Shown: positions 1-12,000 of the stretch, in pieces
Layout: every line of letters starts with the position of its first letter
Position numbering within the stretch: position 1 is the first letter of the stretch
NCBI GenBank assembly: GCA_023374045.1
Contig: CM041776.1
Location: forward strand, 320,751,925 to 320,815,924
Direction of reading: 5' to 3'
Length of the DNA stretch: 64,000 nt
Source of the DNA: Limonium bicolor
Lineage: Eukaryota > Streptophyta > Magnoliopsida > Caryophyllales > Plumbaginaceae
The notes under the pieces: model-generated
The model's input: the letters and a program-made list of their open reading frames with translations, nothing else
The model's database searches: none
Told to the model about the DNA's origin: nothing
Made by a program: the position numbers and the translations under genes

Positions 1-466
1 CTCGGGGTTGGCCTTTGCGTCAACTGGACATTAAAAATGCATTCTGTCATAGTACATTGACAAAGTCTGTCTAGAGCAGCCTTATGGGTTTGTTAATACT
101 GAGCATCAGTCACATGTGTGCAAGTTGCATAAGGCTTTGTGTGGGATGAAGCAGGCTCCACGGGTTTGGTATCTACGGTTTACTACCTTTCTTTGTTGCC
201 ACATTTTTATCTATAGTCTTGCAAACTCTTCCATGTTGATTTTCTAGCGTGGGTCGCATATGATTATTATCCTGCTTTATGTGGATGATAAAGTTCTCAC
301 CACTTCTTCTACTGCTTTGCTCCACTCTATCCTTTCTCTCATTGAATATGAATCTACTATTACTGATCTTAGGGATGTTCATTATTTTATGGGCATTTCT
401 CTTGCTCGTACTTCTAGAGGATTATTCTTGTCTCAAGGAAAGTACATGCAAGATCTTCTTGATCGG
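1..466 (+). pseudogene. Copia-1 reverse transcriptase fragment (5' piece)
   Basis: Decayed Ty1/copia reverse transcriptase. Translation gives scattered but unmistakable copia RT blocks: QLDIKNAF near 20-45, a KALCGMKQAPRVWYLR-like stretch near 130-180, the catalytic YVDD box at about 277-290, and DLRDVHYFMGISLARTSRG followed by a KYMQDLLDR-like end at 370-466. Several frameshifts and stops separate these blocks, so no functional protein is possible. The reading is cut at 466 by a solo LTR and continues at 1785. The element began to the left of the window. RT copies element RNA into DNA in cytoplasmic particles in intact relatives. Confidence 0.9.
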
Positions 467-1779
467 TGATGAGTGTCCAAATGAGCATGTTTTAGGGGTG
501 TATATCACATGTTTAATCAACATTTTTCTTGCTCATTTCTCAACTCTAGCTAGTTTTCCTCTAGATTTGTGTTTTATTGGAGTTTCACACATTTATTGCT
601 TAAACATGAGAAATAACATATCTAGGAGTAAAGTATATAAAGAGAGGATTTGTGGGCATAAACGGATACAAAATCGAGCTAAACAAAGAAGATGGAGTGT
701 TTTGAAGACTGACCTACCACAGGACCGACCCAGGTGGGTCAGTTGGAATTTTTCCAAAAGCTACTAGATTCGACTGACCCAAACGACCTCCCTGGTGGGT
801 CGGCCGGAAGCTACTAGAATCGACTAACCCATAGGACCGACCTAGGTGGGTTGGTCGGACTAAAATTCACGCACGTGGTGATGTCTTCTCCTAGAGGTGA
901 CCGACCCACGGGACTAACCCACGTGGATCAGTCAAAATAGAATTTTGCCCAAATCTACGTTTTGAAAAGCTGATTTTTGGCACATTTCACTCCCATTTTT
1001 CACCAACCCGGCCCCGTCTCTCTCTCTCTCTCATCCCTTGGGAGGTGAAAATAAGAGGAGAAGAGGGAGGCAAATTTCACCTCCATTAAAGCTCCCAAGC
1101 TCCATTAATGGCTATCTCTTACCTTTTCTCCCTCTTTTTCTCTCTAATGGTTAAGTAGAATCTTTTGTTCTCTAGGATGGGGGTTTGGCCTCAAATCCCT
1201 AAATGTTGTTCTCCTAAATGCTTCATTAATGCTTTATATTGCATTTATTGGGATTCCTTACAAAATTATGCCTTGCGCTTAGAATTAGACAAATTGGGAT
1301 AAACCCTAACTGTCATTTCTTTTAATTAGGGAGCGGAACTTTAAGACTATTGTTAGAAGCTTGAAATTAATGCTATATAATTAATGACTCTAGCCTTCTT
1401 TGAATTAAAGAGTGTGATTAATTAGGTAAGATTTGATTAGTCTAGGAATTGGAGAATCTTGCACTAGCTCTAGTAGACAACTAAAGTGAGGTATGTTTAT
1501 GAGTATATTTTAGGTATATTTGGGTGATTCCCTCCATCTGGAGTACCATAGCTTAGTTAGTTTAGGTTTATTGCTTTCCTTAATTTCCAATTATCAACCA
1601 AAAATCCAAAAATCCCCCAATTTACATTTATACACTTTTACTTACATTCCTGCACATTCACTAAGCTTATAATCAATTAGATAGTTATGAAGTCTTTATG
1701 GATACGACCTTGTTGAGCTACAATGACTAGGTTCACTCACATAGTTAGTAATTTAGTCTCACTACTATTTTGTCCAACA
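467..1779. mobile_element. Solo LTR (probably Ty3/gypsy type) inserted in Copia-1
   Basis: The 1313-bp unit starts TGATGAGTGTCC and ends TTTTGTCCAACA, so it has TG...CA ends. It is bounded by a 5-bp target duplication, atcgg at 462-466 and atcga at 1780-1784 (one mismatch). Removing it with one duplication copy restores the copia reading frame across the junction, which fixes both edges. There is no internal region or second LTR, so it is a solo LTR left by LTR-LTR recombination. Inside are imperfect repeats of a palindromic gacccaggtgggtc-type motif (about 715-930) and a (TC)n run at 1017-1032. Family assignment is inference; the orientation is not fixed. Confidence 0.85.
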
Positions 1780-1784
1780 ATCGA

Positions 1785-2530
1785 TGTGACATGGATCAGA
1801 CTAATCTAGTTTCTACCCCCATTGACACTAAGTCTAAGCTTTCCTTAAATGATGGTGACGTACTTCATGATGCTACAAAATACATGAATATTGTTGGTGC
1901 TTTTCAATAATTAAAATTTACTAGACCTAATATTGCTTTTGTAGTTCAACAAGTTTGTTTGTTATGCATGCTCCACGCACTAGTAATATGCAGGTTGTTA
2001 AGCGCATCCTGCAATATATACATGGTACTCTTGGTCATGGACTTCTTCTTCATCCGGGCTCTCTTGATAAGATGGTCTATTATGAGGATCCTTGTTGATC
2101 CACTTTAGGGTATTATGTGTTCTTAGGCCCTGATCTTATTTTGTGGTCTTCTAAAAGACAGTACATAGTTTCTCAGTCCAATGCTGAAGCTGAGTATTGT
2201 GTTGTTGCCAATGTTGTTTCTGAAGTGATATGCATTGATTCGTTATTGTCTGAATTGGGACACCAAGTATCTAGCACCACACTTGTGTTTTGTGATAATA
2301 TTAGTGCTATATTCTTGACATTTAATTATGTGCAGACACAACGTATTAAGCATGTTAAGATTGACTTGTATTTTATTTGCGAAAAAGTTGGTACATGTGC
2401 AATTCGGGTTCTTCAAGTTCCCACTTTGTTGCAATTCGTTGATATCATGACTAAGGGTATTCCGCCTATATTATTTAAGGATTTCCGATCCACTATGAAT
2501 TTTTTCTTCTATCCTCCATATTGCGGGGGA
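1785..2530 (+). pseudogene. Copia-1 RT C-terminus and RNase H fragment with polypurine tract
   Basis: Continuation of Copia-1 after the solo LTR. A PIDTKSKLS-like RT end lies at about 1818-1845. The RNase H domain runs from about 2117 to 2500, with SSKRQYIVSQSNAEAEYCVV, a CDNISAI block, a KHVKIDLYFI block and a DIMTKG block in the usual copia order. Stops and a frameshift between 1900 and 2117 break the link to RT. The purine run ttgcggggga at 2521-2530 directly abuts the 3' LTR and is the expected polypurine tract. In intact elements RNase H removes the RNA template and leaves this tract as the plus-strand primer. Confidence 0.88.
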
Positions 2531-2680
2531 TGTTAAAATATATCCTCTAGTATATTATTATATGTATAACTAGTACATCTAGTATATTCTAGAATAATAG
2601 TTTTTGGATATATATATATATAAATGCCCTTCAATATCAATTGAGCAAGGCATTCAGCCTATTCTTTTATAATGTTGACA
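2531..2680 (+). mobile_element. Copia-1 3' LTR
   Basis: It starts TGTTAAAATA right after the polypurine tract and appears to end at aatgttgaca, giving a weak inverted match to the start. A TATA-like run (atatatatatataaatg, about 2617-2634) followed by a transcript-like stretch fits a short copia LTR of about 150 bp. The 5' LTR lies outside the window, so the end at 2680 and the target duplication cannot be checked. Confidence 0.6.
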
Positions 2681-3637
2681 ATTAATCATTAGTAGGAAAG
2701 AGTCTCTTAGTCATAAGAAGAGCATAGTTTTATGCACACAATGTAGAAGAAACTTCTCTTACTATTTTTAATTAATTGAAAGAACTCCTAAAACGTGTAG
2801 GATAGTAATCTATCTTCTACAAATCACGTATGAGACAATCACGAAGAACACATGAAAAAACCCTCCTCTTGTATTTTTCCTATGATGCACAGCTTGTCAA
2901 ACTACTAACTCTAGTCTCCTTTTTATAACTTATATCCATAGAAGCTCCTCATGTTTCATATCCCTAGAGCATCCTTATTAATTTTATCATTGCATTATGT
3001 TGTGGATCTTCTTCTGTGACCATAACGATTCTTACCACAATCTTGGGTAAATAAGCTCGAAGGCTTAACACTGTTTTGTAAGATGTTCAAGTCGGAAGGT
3101 ACATACACCCGCTAACACTAAAGCTTTCATGAGGTCTTCTCTTAAAAACTTAGTGGGCATTTGTTTTGGGTAATCAGGAAATGGAATAAAAAAGTATGAT
3201 TCTGTTTGTTGGCGTGTGTTTACTAAAAAAATATCCCCCCAATTTTCGTTCCCTCTTCATTCCTCTCTGTCAACTAACCGCATACACTTTCTCACATCCT
3301 TCCCCAACTTTCATTATCCTTCTCACCAGCGCTACACACCGGACTCCGCACCGCTCTTTGTGCTCTTCCTTCTTCAATGAGTAGAGACAACAAACGGCAA
3401 TGATCCATCGGCGTTGCTTATCTCTTATATGCTTCCTCCTTCTTATCGTAGTTCTTGTTTAATCAAATTGCAAGCTTGAACTATTGCACGTCTTTTGTTG
3501 ACCTATTACTAGTTAGTCATGGTAAATTGAAAGAGTTTTTTTGTTGTTTTATTGTAGTTTTTGAATGGAATGGAACCATCGAATGTTTTTGAGTGAAATT
3601 TGTTGAGATTCAAAGCATTTGTACTTGTTTGAACCAG
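2681..3637. other. Unassigned intergenic DNA
   Basis: No recognisable gene or complete element. The stretch near 3155-3240 (gcatttgttttgggtaatc, then ggaatggaata-like sequence) resembles a DNA-transposon end, but no partner terminus was found. The pyrimidine-rich segment 3235-3380 is open in one frame for 62 codons without similarity that I recognise. The 3' end is the target site of the LINE. Confidence 0.5.
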
Positions 3638-3791
3638 CTCTAAAATTTACCATTTTTTTTTGATAATTGGTGGCATAAGGCCACAAGAACCGCATAAGCG
3701 GTAATACAGTCATAGGACCAAAAGACATCCAAAGAAAAGTACCCATACCTAAAACAATCTATCCTTACATCGGGATGCAACACTCGAGAGC

Positions 3792-5011
3792 TCAGACTTT
3801 CGCTCTTATCTTTCTCTTGTTCCTACTAACAGCCTTACTCACACGAGAGAATTTACTGAATCCGACACAACCTTTCTTAATCCCGTTACTCCTCCTAGAA
3901 CTTATTCTAGAATTGGTCTGCGAGCAATCAGATTCACCCCCTGCACCAGACCTGGTCTCCTGGACTCTTTGCCGATATGCATCTTGCTGTTCACGAATGA
4001 TCCCCTCGAGATTGCTCAAAGCACGCCCTTCATCTAAGATTTGACATCCGAGTTGTTTCGCAAGTAAGAGGGTCTGTCTTGCTTCCTCCTTGACATACTC
4101 CTCATCCGGCTGGGTGGCCGGCACAGCTTGTCCGCCCTCAGGCTCAAAGCCGGGAGGGAATTCCGGATCCTCAAACAAGGTCCTAAGGTCATCCCCGTCT
4201 TCCTCTTCCTCCCCTTGGTCGACAAGGGGGGTCTCGCACATAGTCTTAGGAAGAGGTATGCTATCAGCCATATCAATATCAAGCATCTCGTAGTTCTCTA
4301 TCTTGATGAACCTCTTATCATCCAACCTGCTACTCCGATCATCTCGAACAATTGCATCAACTATCGGATCTTGAATCATGGTCTTGCTGGTAGTTGGCTT
4401 CTGAATAGAGATGGGCGGTTTACCACAATCTCCAACCGTTCCGGCCCCCACGATTGGACTTTGGCCAACAACTAGATTAGGACTTGGGTTAGAAGGCCCA
4501 TATCCCCAGGACGAGGTGCTCGTAGGGTAATACAGTCACCAACCCACCCAGGCCACCATGCCCCACTACAGCCAACGCCCTAAGTCGAAGGACTGGCCCA
4601 CCAACCAGAATATGGGTAAGTCCAACCTGACAGAGTAGTAGGCACGTAACTCCAGCACCACGCGTGCGAATTGCTTTCAGCGGTCCCAAGAATAATATTT
4701 TCTTCCTCTCGAGCCCCACCATCCTTTCTTACTTCGGAGCCCACGCGCACCGAAATACCCACATCTCCCAATGCAACCTTTCTTGCTTCGCCCACCTCTT
4801 CAGCTCTTCCCAAGAAAAATATTTGAATTCGTCGTTTGGGATTCCCATGGCAGACGACCTCAACGGCTGCACCAGGATCGTCCACCATCGAGACACTTTC
4901 ACCGGCGTGATCAGGACTGTCGTTGGGGTCACCGCCGCCACCTGCCTGCGAATCCTCCAAAACCGTCCCTGCCACATCTGTCCTACCCTTCCCTGCTTGA
5001 ATATTTCCCAT
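3792..5011 (-). pseudogene. LINE ORF1, central and C-terminal part (frameshifted)
   Basis: Three overlapping - strand frames (5011-4580, 4722-4489 and 4451-3792) together continue ORF1. The last, 219 residues, has an acidic stretch (GEEEEDGDD), a PEFPPGFEP motif, a predicted helical segment (LLLAKQLGCQILDEGRALSN) and a basic C-terminus (SRNKRKIRAKV). Two frame changes and the in-frame stop upstream make it non-functional. The protein then ends and the element tail follows, with no ORF2. An alternative is a captured RRM gene retroposed by a LINE; the 3' tail argues for a true LINE. Confidence 0.6.
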
Positions 5012-5065
5012 GAGAATGCTAGACGGAGCTGGGACGCCCTCCGACCTGTCTAGCCTTCCACCGCC

Positions 5066-5656
5066 TCACGTCCTTCTCCTCGTACCCTGGCCAGCTGGAT
5101 ATTTTGCTTCACAAGCAAACAGCCGGTGTCCTAAAAACGTTCTTCCGTGGACCTTAAACTTGGCTATCGCCACCTGCATGGCGCTTCTCATTTTAATCAG
5201 CGCAAAGGCCAGAGAGTTATTCCGGCGCCTCTTCCTAGAGATGAAAATGTGGACTATGTCTTTCTCCATCCTCAACAACCAACGGATAGCCTTTTCATCC
5301 ACCGCCCTGTTCAGATTATCCAAGAACAACGTCGAACCGCAGCCACCAGAGCTCTCAGAGCCACCATCGCATAACGCCGCACCCTTCTGGCTGGGTGCCC
5401 TTCTCTGCGACGCCATTATCCAATTCGATCTACGCGAGTCATCCCGCAACCTGGACGCCCGACTCGGTAGACTCCCATCACACCTAGAGGAAAAAGAAAG
5501 ATCTCGACGTCTCCTCACACCTGGTGTAACCTCGAATCCCTGGGACCACGACTCCGGTATCCCCAAGATCTCCTGTTGGGCGCAGAGCTCTGGGACCGAC
5601 ACCAGCACCTGGAACGCGAAGAAACCCACCCTTGACGGCGCACTCCACTTCTCCAC
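5066..5656 (-). pseudogene. LINE ORF1, N-terminal RRM part
   Basis: A 196-residue open frame on the - strand. Residues about 108-187 form an RNA-recognition motif: RNP2-like STLFLDNLN, then a helix, then RNP1-like NNSLAFALIKM, ending HRLFACEAKYP. RRM-bearing ORF1 proteins are typical of plant L1 LINEs, where they bind element RNA. The likelier true start is Met-81 (MASQRRAPSQ, near 5416), because upstream residues look like translated leader. The frame ends at a stop near 5066, but the same frame reopens at 5011, so one nonsense change separates this part from the next. Confidence 0.7.
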
Positions 5657-6117
5657 CAGAAGCTCTGCCCTTCTCGTTCATAGATTCTCCGGCTTCTCCG
5701 CTCCCATCGACTCTGCTGCCGCGCTCTCCGCTCCCATCGACTCTGCTGTCGACCTCCCCTTTCTCCCCGCTCTCTCATTTCATTGATGTATGTGTGACGA
5801 ACAGACAGCGTGACAAACAGAGATGGAGAGAACGGGACCTACTAGATGTGTTTTGTGGTGCTGTGTTTGCGGCTGATAACTTTTGATGGTGGTTTGGTTA
5901 TGTTTTGTGGTGGTATTTGGAGGTTTCTGGTGAGTATTAGTGGTTTTTGTGGTGTTGGTCACGGCGGCAGACTTGGAAAGATTAACGGGAAGTTGGTCGG
6001 CCATGTTGGGTTAGTGAGGTAGAGGGAGGAGAGAGACCATGCTGTTGATGGGATTCCCATACTGGCAGGTAAATGGCATTGTATTGAATCGCATGGTTTC
6101 TCTAAAATTTACCATTT

Positions 6118-6367
6118 GTTGTCTCACTCGTTCGCTGATAGTATTGAATCGCATGGTTTCTCTACAAGTATAAACTTAATTAAGAATAATAGCTTTCCTA
6201 CCTATTCACTATCTGCACCAGGTATGTACTCGTCTGTATATTTACACGATCTGATAATTTTTCCTATCTCACAACACTAGCAATATCTATTAGATATTAT
6301 ATATTCTGTAATTAGTTCTAATTGTAAATTCCTCTTGTTCTTATCTTTTCCTTTATTCTCTCATAGT
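6118..6367. other. Short flank between LINE and Copia-2
   Basis: About 250 bp of AT-rich DNA. It contains the second copy of a 23-bp direct repeat (6141-6163) whose first copy (6081-6103) spans the LINE 5' end. No gene is seen. If the Copia-2 LTR begins upstream of 6368, part of this stretch belongs to that LTR. Confidence 0.5.
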
Positions 6368-6565
6368 TGTTAGGATAAGTTAGGGAAGGTTGTTACAAAT
6401 TTATATTATATATAGCCTTGTATTTTGGTGTACAGAGAGAGGCTGAATATATACAAAATCACTTTCCATTCAAATCCTTCCAAAGGCACTACATGTGCTG
6501 AACGTTACATACGTTTTATCACCAGATTACACACAATTCATCCTGGAATTACAATAATTCCAATA
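6368..6565 (+). mobile_element. Copia-2 5' LTR
   Basis: It starts TGTTAGGAT and ends attccaata next to the primer site; the expected terminal CA reads TA, a single change. A TATA-like run (tatattatatatagcc, about 6401-6416) lies inside. At about 198 bp it is short but normal for copia. The 5 bases upstream are atagt (6363-6367). The start is uncertain because the 3' LTR is outside the window. Confidence 0.55.
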
Positions 6566-6577
6566 TGATATCAGAGC
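6566..6577 (+). promoter_or_regulatory. Copia-2 primer-binding site (initiator Met tRNA)
   Basis: tgatatcagagc differs by one base from tggtatcagagc, the sequence complementary to the 3' end of plant initiator-Met tRNA and the usual primer of Ty1/copia reverse transcription. It abuts the LTR end. Confidence 0.8.
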
Positions 6578-6636
6578 ACTAGGTGTTTTATCCACAAATT
6601 ACAAAGTTTTATCCACAATTTCTAAGTGATACAGCC

Positions 6637-7762
6637 ATGGCTACACCCAATAACAACCATCAAATGGTGTCGATTGAAAACAACGACCCAATTTACGTCC
6701 ACCCTTCAAACAACCTTCGCTTTGCCTTGCTCCCAAGTTTAATGGGACTGGTTTCCTTGGCTAGAAGTGGTCTATGATGATGGCACTGAAGTCCAAAAAC
6801 AAGTACGCCTTTGTCACTGGAAAGGTGAAGAAACCACAAGAAACAGAAGCGGTCAGATATACAGCATGGAGAGAGCCAATTCACTGGTGGTGTCATGGAT
6901 TACTTCAGCATTGGAGACGAATATCGCTCAAAGCATTATGTACTCTGACGACCCAAAGGAGATCTGGGATTCTCTTTGTCAGAGGTTGAGCGAGACAATC
7001 TTGCAACAGTTCATAACATCAAGCAACAACTTTCAGAATTGAAACAAGGTACGGACAATGTAACCAAATACTTTACCAAACTCAAGAGGCCATGGGCAGA
7101 GTTGGACCTTGCTCGGCCCCTAATTGCTTGTAGCTGTGATGCGAAAGAAAAGGCAAAACAGGAGAGAAATGAAGACAGATTAATTCAGTTCCTTATGGGT
7201 TTGAATAAGGATTTTGTTCACATCAGGGGACAAATTTTGGCCATGAAGGAAGCACCTTCTTTGGAGAAAGCTTTTTCCCTTATTGTTCAAGAAGAATAGC
7301 AGCAGGAACCCAATCAGATTAAAGAGGTTGCGGCCTCATTTTACAGCAGTGACGTTAATACAAGTAGTACATTCAAGAGGGTTGAAACGGAAGGTAAAGG
7401 GACTACGCGACAGCAGTGCACTTTTTGTAAGAAAGCAGGCCATTCTCAGGAAAATTGCTACCAGAAAAAACATTGTAGTCACTGCAAGAGAAATGGTCAT
7501 ACTACTGCGGACTGCTTTGTGTTGCACGGCAAGGATAAGGTCTTGGCTAGACGAAAACAGCCACACTCATACGCTAATGCAGCACAGTCCGGTGAAGCTG
7601 AAATCAGCACTGATGAAGGCTTTACAGCTCACCAGCTGCAGCAAATCTTTGAGTTAATTCGAGGAGGAAAACCAGAGTCAAAAATGGAGGAAGATCCTGC
7701 TTTGTGTGCATTCTCAGGTAATAATGCTATTTACAGTGATTATTGCTTAGTAGGGCAGGAAC
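6637..7762 (+). pseudogene. Copia-2 gag (capsid and nucleocapsid), broken
   Basis: It starts MATPNNNHQ at 6637. The N-terminal copia gag block (DPIYVHPSNN, then after a frameshift MMALKSKNKYAFVTGKVKKP) is followed by the central domain (EIWDSLCQRLSE, NIKQQLSELKQGTDNVTKY, LIQFLMGLNKDFVHIRGQIL). Two CCHC zinc knuckles follow: CTFCKKAGHSQENC (7417-7458) and CSHCKRNGHTTADC (7474-7515). Frame breaks occur near 6740, 6865 and 6990, and an in-frame TAG lies at 7297-7299, so the protein is dead. The coding stretch ends where element A inserts. In intact elements the product packages the RNA in virus-like particles. Confidence 0.92.
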
Positions 7763-8983
7763 TGAAATACCCCATAAATTAATCTAAATTAATTTAGGGG
7801 ATTTCCTTTATTGAACCCTAAATAATACTATTAAATATTAAATTATTATATGGTATTATGAATTTAATAGTAAGATTTATAAGTCAATAAATCTTGGGAA
7901 AATTTCAAGACACTCCATTATATTATAAAAGATTTTAGAAATATATGGAACATTGAGTTGGATCATAAAAGTCAATATAAAGTCATAGTTGAAATATCCC
8001 TAATAATAATAAAAATAATTAAGGTCTAATTATATAAGGCTAACATGTTGCAATAAAGGATTAAGTAAATATTTACATGAATTAAGGTTTCAATGAACCT
8101 CAATCATATTTATAAAATAAATATAGTCTAAAAAGACTTATAAAACCTAACACGAAATTCTAAATTAAGGGGTTTCCTGATGTACTCGACAAATCTGGGC
8201 GTCCGATTGTAGTTAGGAGAAACGGACGGCCGAGATTATAACGTAGATGATTAAGTAATATAAATCCCAGAATAAAACTCTAACTTGTTGAAATTATTTA
8301 ATGCCCTTCCCTAATGTATTTTGACTAGAGATTTTAACCATAGATTCCTTATAAACTATAGTATATTTTCATGTAAATTAATATGGGTTTTGAGTTTTTT
8401 TAACATAAGTTATAATTTTTGTAAGTTCTGAGTATTATGGAATTATTTTGATAATTTAAAAAGATTTTTATGAAATTAAATTTTTATAATATGTCTAAAT
8501 ATCGTAGTTACTATATATTAAATTTGGGAATTTTTAGACAAGAGTAAATGGGTCTAAAAATTGTGTTTATGAATTTTTCATAAGTTATCTTATAATATAT
8601 GGTTTTTAATGTAACCAAAAATTAAGGTATAGTTGGTTAATGAACTTTATAGGTTGGGAAAAATATAATAAGACTAAACTAACATTTAATACAGAATTGT
8701 AATAAATATTTTTGGGTATAAACTTTTAAGTGAAGTAAAAATTAAATATATATATATATATACATATATATAAAGGAAATAAAATAGTAACTTAGGTTAA
8801 ATCAAGGAATTGAATTAATCTCCATTTATATTAATTATATAATGTGGTAGTTAATATACTTAGTTGAAACTAAGGGAAATACTTTATTTTATAAACCATA
8901 TATTGGATGGGGATATGTGTAAAAGTTAATAGAGATAATTAAATACAGTAAAACTACACAAAGAATGTCTTGAATAAATCCTA

Positions 8984-9022
<39 letters not shown>

Positions 9023-12000
9023 CATTAAAAATAAATAAAAGAAATAACATACCTTATAGAAAACATAATAAGAGGGAAATTATAGTAAAATTCATACGTA
9101 GCAATTAAAATATTAAATGTTAATGTGACATCTAGGTGGACTATTAGGAGGGATATATATATATACTAAACTTTAGGACTTCAATCAGTATTAATATAAA
9201 TTAGTCAATTGTAATTTAAGAGTATATTCTCTGAAGAGTAAATTAAAAAAAAAAGAATTTATGTAACATGTAATACCCATTGTTACACGAAATAATACCA
9301 CAAATTTAAATGAGGAAGATTGAGAGGTTGTTTAATAGGCTAACATAAATTGTGAATATTTAAATGACTCAAATTAATAGTCTCTCTTCATTTTCCTCCT
9401 CCTTGTATTCTATTCATTTATAATAAAACTCTCTTCCACATCCTCTTCGCTCACCACGTTACAATATCTCTTCAATTTATTTACATTCACTCACGGTTAT
9501 ACAAGCCACCTCTTTTCATATACTCTTCACTCACCTACTACTCTAATTAAGTTTAACCAGCAGCTTGAAACATAGATGAGCAAGCGCCTCTCTTCAGTTT
9601 CATTGAATTCTCGCACAGACCATGATGCCAACTGGAACATACATACTCAATATTCCTTTCTCTTCATCTTCCTCCACTCACGAATGTAATCCCTTACCTT
9701 CATTTCTATTCTCTTCAGTTTTCTTCCACTCTTCATATTCTTTCACTTATGTATAACCCCAACCGGCAACATACCTGGCCAGCGCTCTCTTTTCTTCTCC
9801 TCATGTACGACTGCAACTCTAACCGGTGGAGGAATATAAATGCTGGCACTCTCTTCTATTCTCTTCAACCATGTTGCAACCTCAACCCTCTTTTCATTTT
9901 TTTTACCCTTGTTCAATTTCTTGCACAGACCGACGAGCAAGGAACAAACACTGCGCCAGTATCACCATTCTCTTTACGGTAAAATTTTTCATTCCTCTTG
10001 GTGAACAAGAAAACATAGGTGCTCAGCTCTGCAACCTTCATTTTCTTCTTGTATCTGCGTCTAATCACTGGAACCATTGAAGCAGGGATAGAGCAGCAGT
10101 TCTTTCAATAACCGGTTATATACTTGAACACCTTCATTCTCTCCACGACAACTTTTGCAACCCAAACTGGAGAGCAAGAACACGCTCTGCATGTCTTCAT
10201 TATTTGCTTGTATCTACACCTCTCTCCATCCCTTCTTGTCCAGCGCCTCTGCAGAAAAAGATCATCAAAACTGCTACACCCTGCACGCCAGAGTTCACCA
10301 AACCGGTAATATACTGGCACTTGTCCCCGTCTTCTGGCGATTTATAATTAAGTTTATGACTTCTCCTTTACGATTAAAACAATAGAAGCTTTGAATTTTT
10401 CTGCCACATAATAAGAAGTAAATTCAAGATAGATTTGGCCACTAACGATCGATTATTGGTATTACCGAAAGAAATAGTGGGAATAAACTCTACTTACGTT
10501 TTGAATGCCTAAATATTTTATAATGTAAACTTAAATATAAATTGCTATTATTTGGGTAAGTTGAGAATTTTATGGTTTTGATAAGTGGGGCTAATTTGAG
10601 TAAAATCTAGTTAGTTAAATTACTTAAGTTATTATTTTAGATTCAATCGTAACAAAAAAAAAATTACTAGGTGCAAAGAAAGAGATAATATAATTATACT
10701 TATGAGTTAAACCATACAATACTAAATTGTACTAGATTGTCAATTGTGTTAGGGATAAAAATTATTAAATCAAAAACTGTTAATTTGTTAAAAGAAGTGT
10801 AAAAGAAAAGGATTATTGAAAGGAAACTTGATTTTCAATTTCTAAATTAATAGCTTTATGGTGCGAGTAGTCACGACAATAATTGGTGCTGATAAGGAAT
10901 TTAAGAAAATTTGGGTACTTGTTACCAAGTGGAACTAACTGAGATTTTAGGGTGGAAAATAAATAATGACATATAGAAAAAAAGAAATCGTTTTACAAGA
11001 AATAATGCAGGATATAAAACATATATATGTATATACCTGCCCTTAAGAAAATTAAGGGATTAATAAGTAAAAATTAAGTAAAAAAAATTAGGGTTAAAAA
11101 AATATAGTAAATAAGTGGTTGGTTTAATTAACGGTTTGTTAAGTAATAAGTCAAGATGGGAGATTTGTTTAGAGGAGTAATACATAAAGAAATATTAAGT
11201 GTTTTTAAAGGGATTAATAATTTGGGATTTAAATATATTTGTAGTTAAGTTGTTGGAAAACTTATATACGGGAAAATATTGTGGCTAGTGGGAGAGATTG
11301 AAAGTAGTTAAACGATTAATGCTAGTGTAAAATAACCTATTTATCTATTTGAGATTAAGGACATAAAAGTAATTGTGTAAAAGAATAGTAATATGGGAGT
11401 AGAAGATTAAGTGGTGAATAAATTTGTTTGTTAAATTATTTAGTGAACTTCACTAATTTAATAATGAGCGATAAAACCCCTAATTCAGGGTGAATTAGAT
11501 TGTAGAATGAAAAGTGTGTATATGGATAAGACAGGAATTTATTGTTTAAGTGTGGTGAAGGGTGATAATTTGGACTTTAAATATATAAACATATGTACAA
11601 CTAAGCTTAAGGAAATAGGATGAAACGAATAATAAACTAGTAATATGAGAATAAGAATGTAGCAATTAAGTCGCTAAATTGGAACGGACTAATTGATAAA
11701 TGTTAGGGAACTTAGGATACCATTTGGTGGTATGTTGGATTAGAATTAATATGACAGGGGTTATAATATGTAGGAATCAGTGGGTAGATAATAATAATAA
11801 TAATAAAATAATATATATATATATAAACTTTAACCTAGTAATAGTTTGGATAACATGATAATAAAGTTTCAAATGAATATAATGGAGGGAGTAAAGTAGT
11901 TATCACACTCAATAATTTGAGGAGGTAGGGGTTGAAAAGAGGAATGAAATAATATTAATACCTTGGTAAAATGAGCTAGAATAGTTAGTGTATTCAGATA

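Larger units (their letters stand above)
3656..6099 (-). mobile_element. L1-type LINE remnant carrying ORF1 only, 18-bp target duplication
   Basis: The unit is flanked by an exact 18-bp direct repeat, ctctaaaatttaccattt, at 3638-3655 and 6100-6117. On the - strand it ends in a short poly(A), seen as the T run at 3653-3661. The preceding 3' tail (ggccttatgccaccaattatc on the - strand) is the type found at the 3' end of plant L1 elements. It encodes an ORF1-like protein but no endonuclease or reverse transcriptase, so it is a non-autonomous or internally deleted LINE of about 2.4 kb. Long target duplication plus poly(A) is the mark of target-primed reverse transcription. Confidence 0.8.

Noticed and set aside
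279..767. 162-codon + strand frame
   Set aside because: It reads copia RT in a wrong frame and then runs across the solo LTR boundary at 467.
3155..3640. Possible PIF or hAT element end (gcatttgttttggg...)
   Set aside because: No inverted partner or target duplication could be found on either side of the LINE.
4090..5886. Several + strand frames of 75-258 codons
   Set aside because: They are antisense shadows of the LINE ORF1, whose - strand frame has the RRM.
9743..10385. Short frames conserved in both element A LTRs (also 50040-50677)
   Set aside because: Conservation follows from the LTRs being recent copies of one another; frames differ in length between copies and have no family signature.
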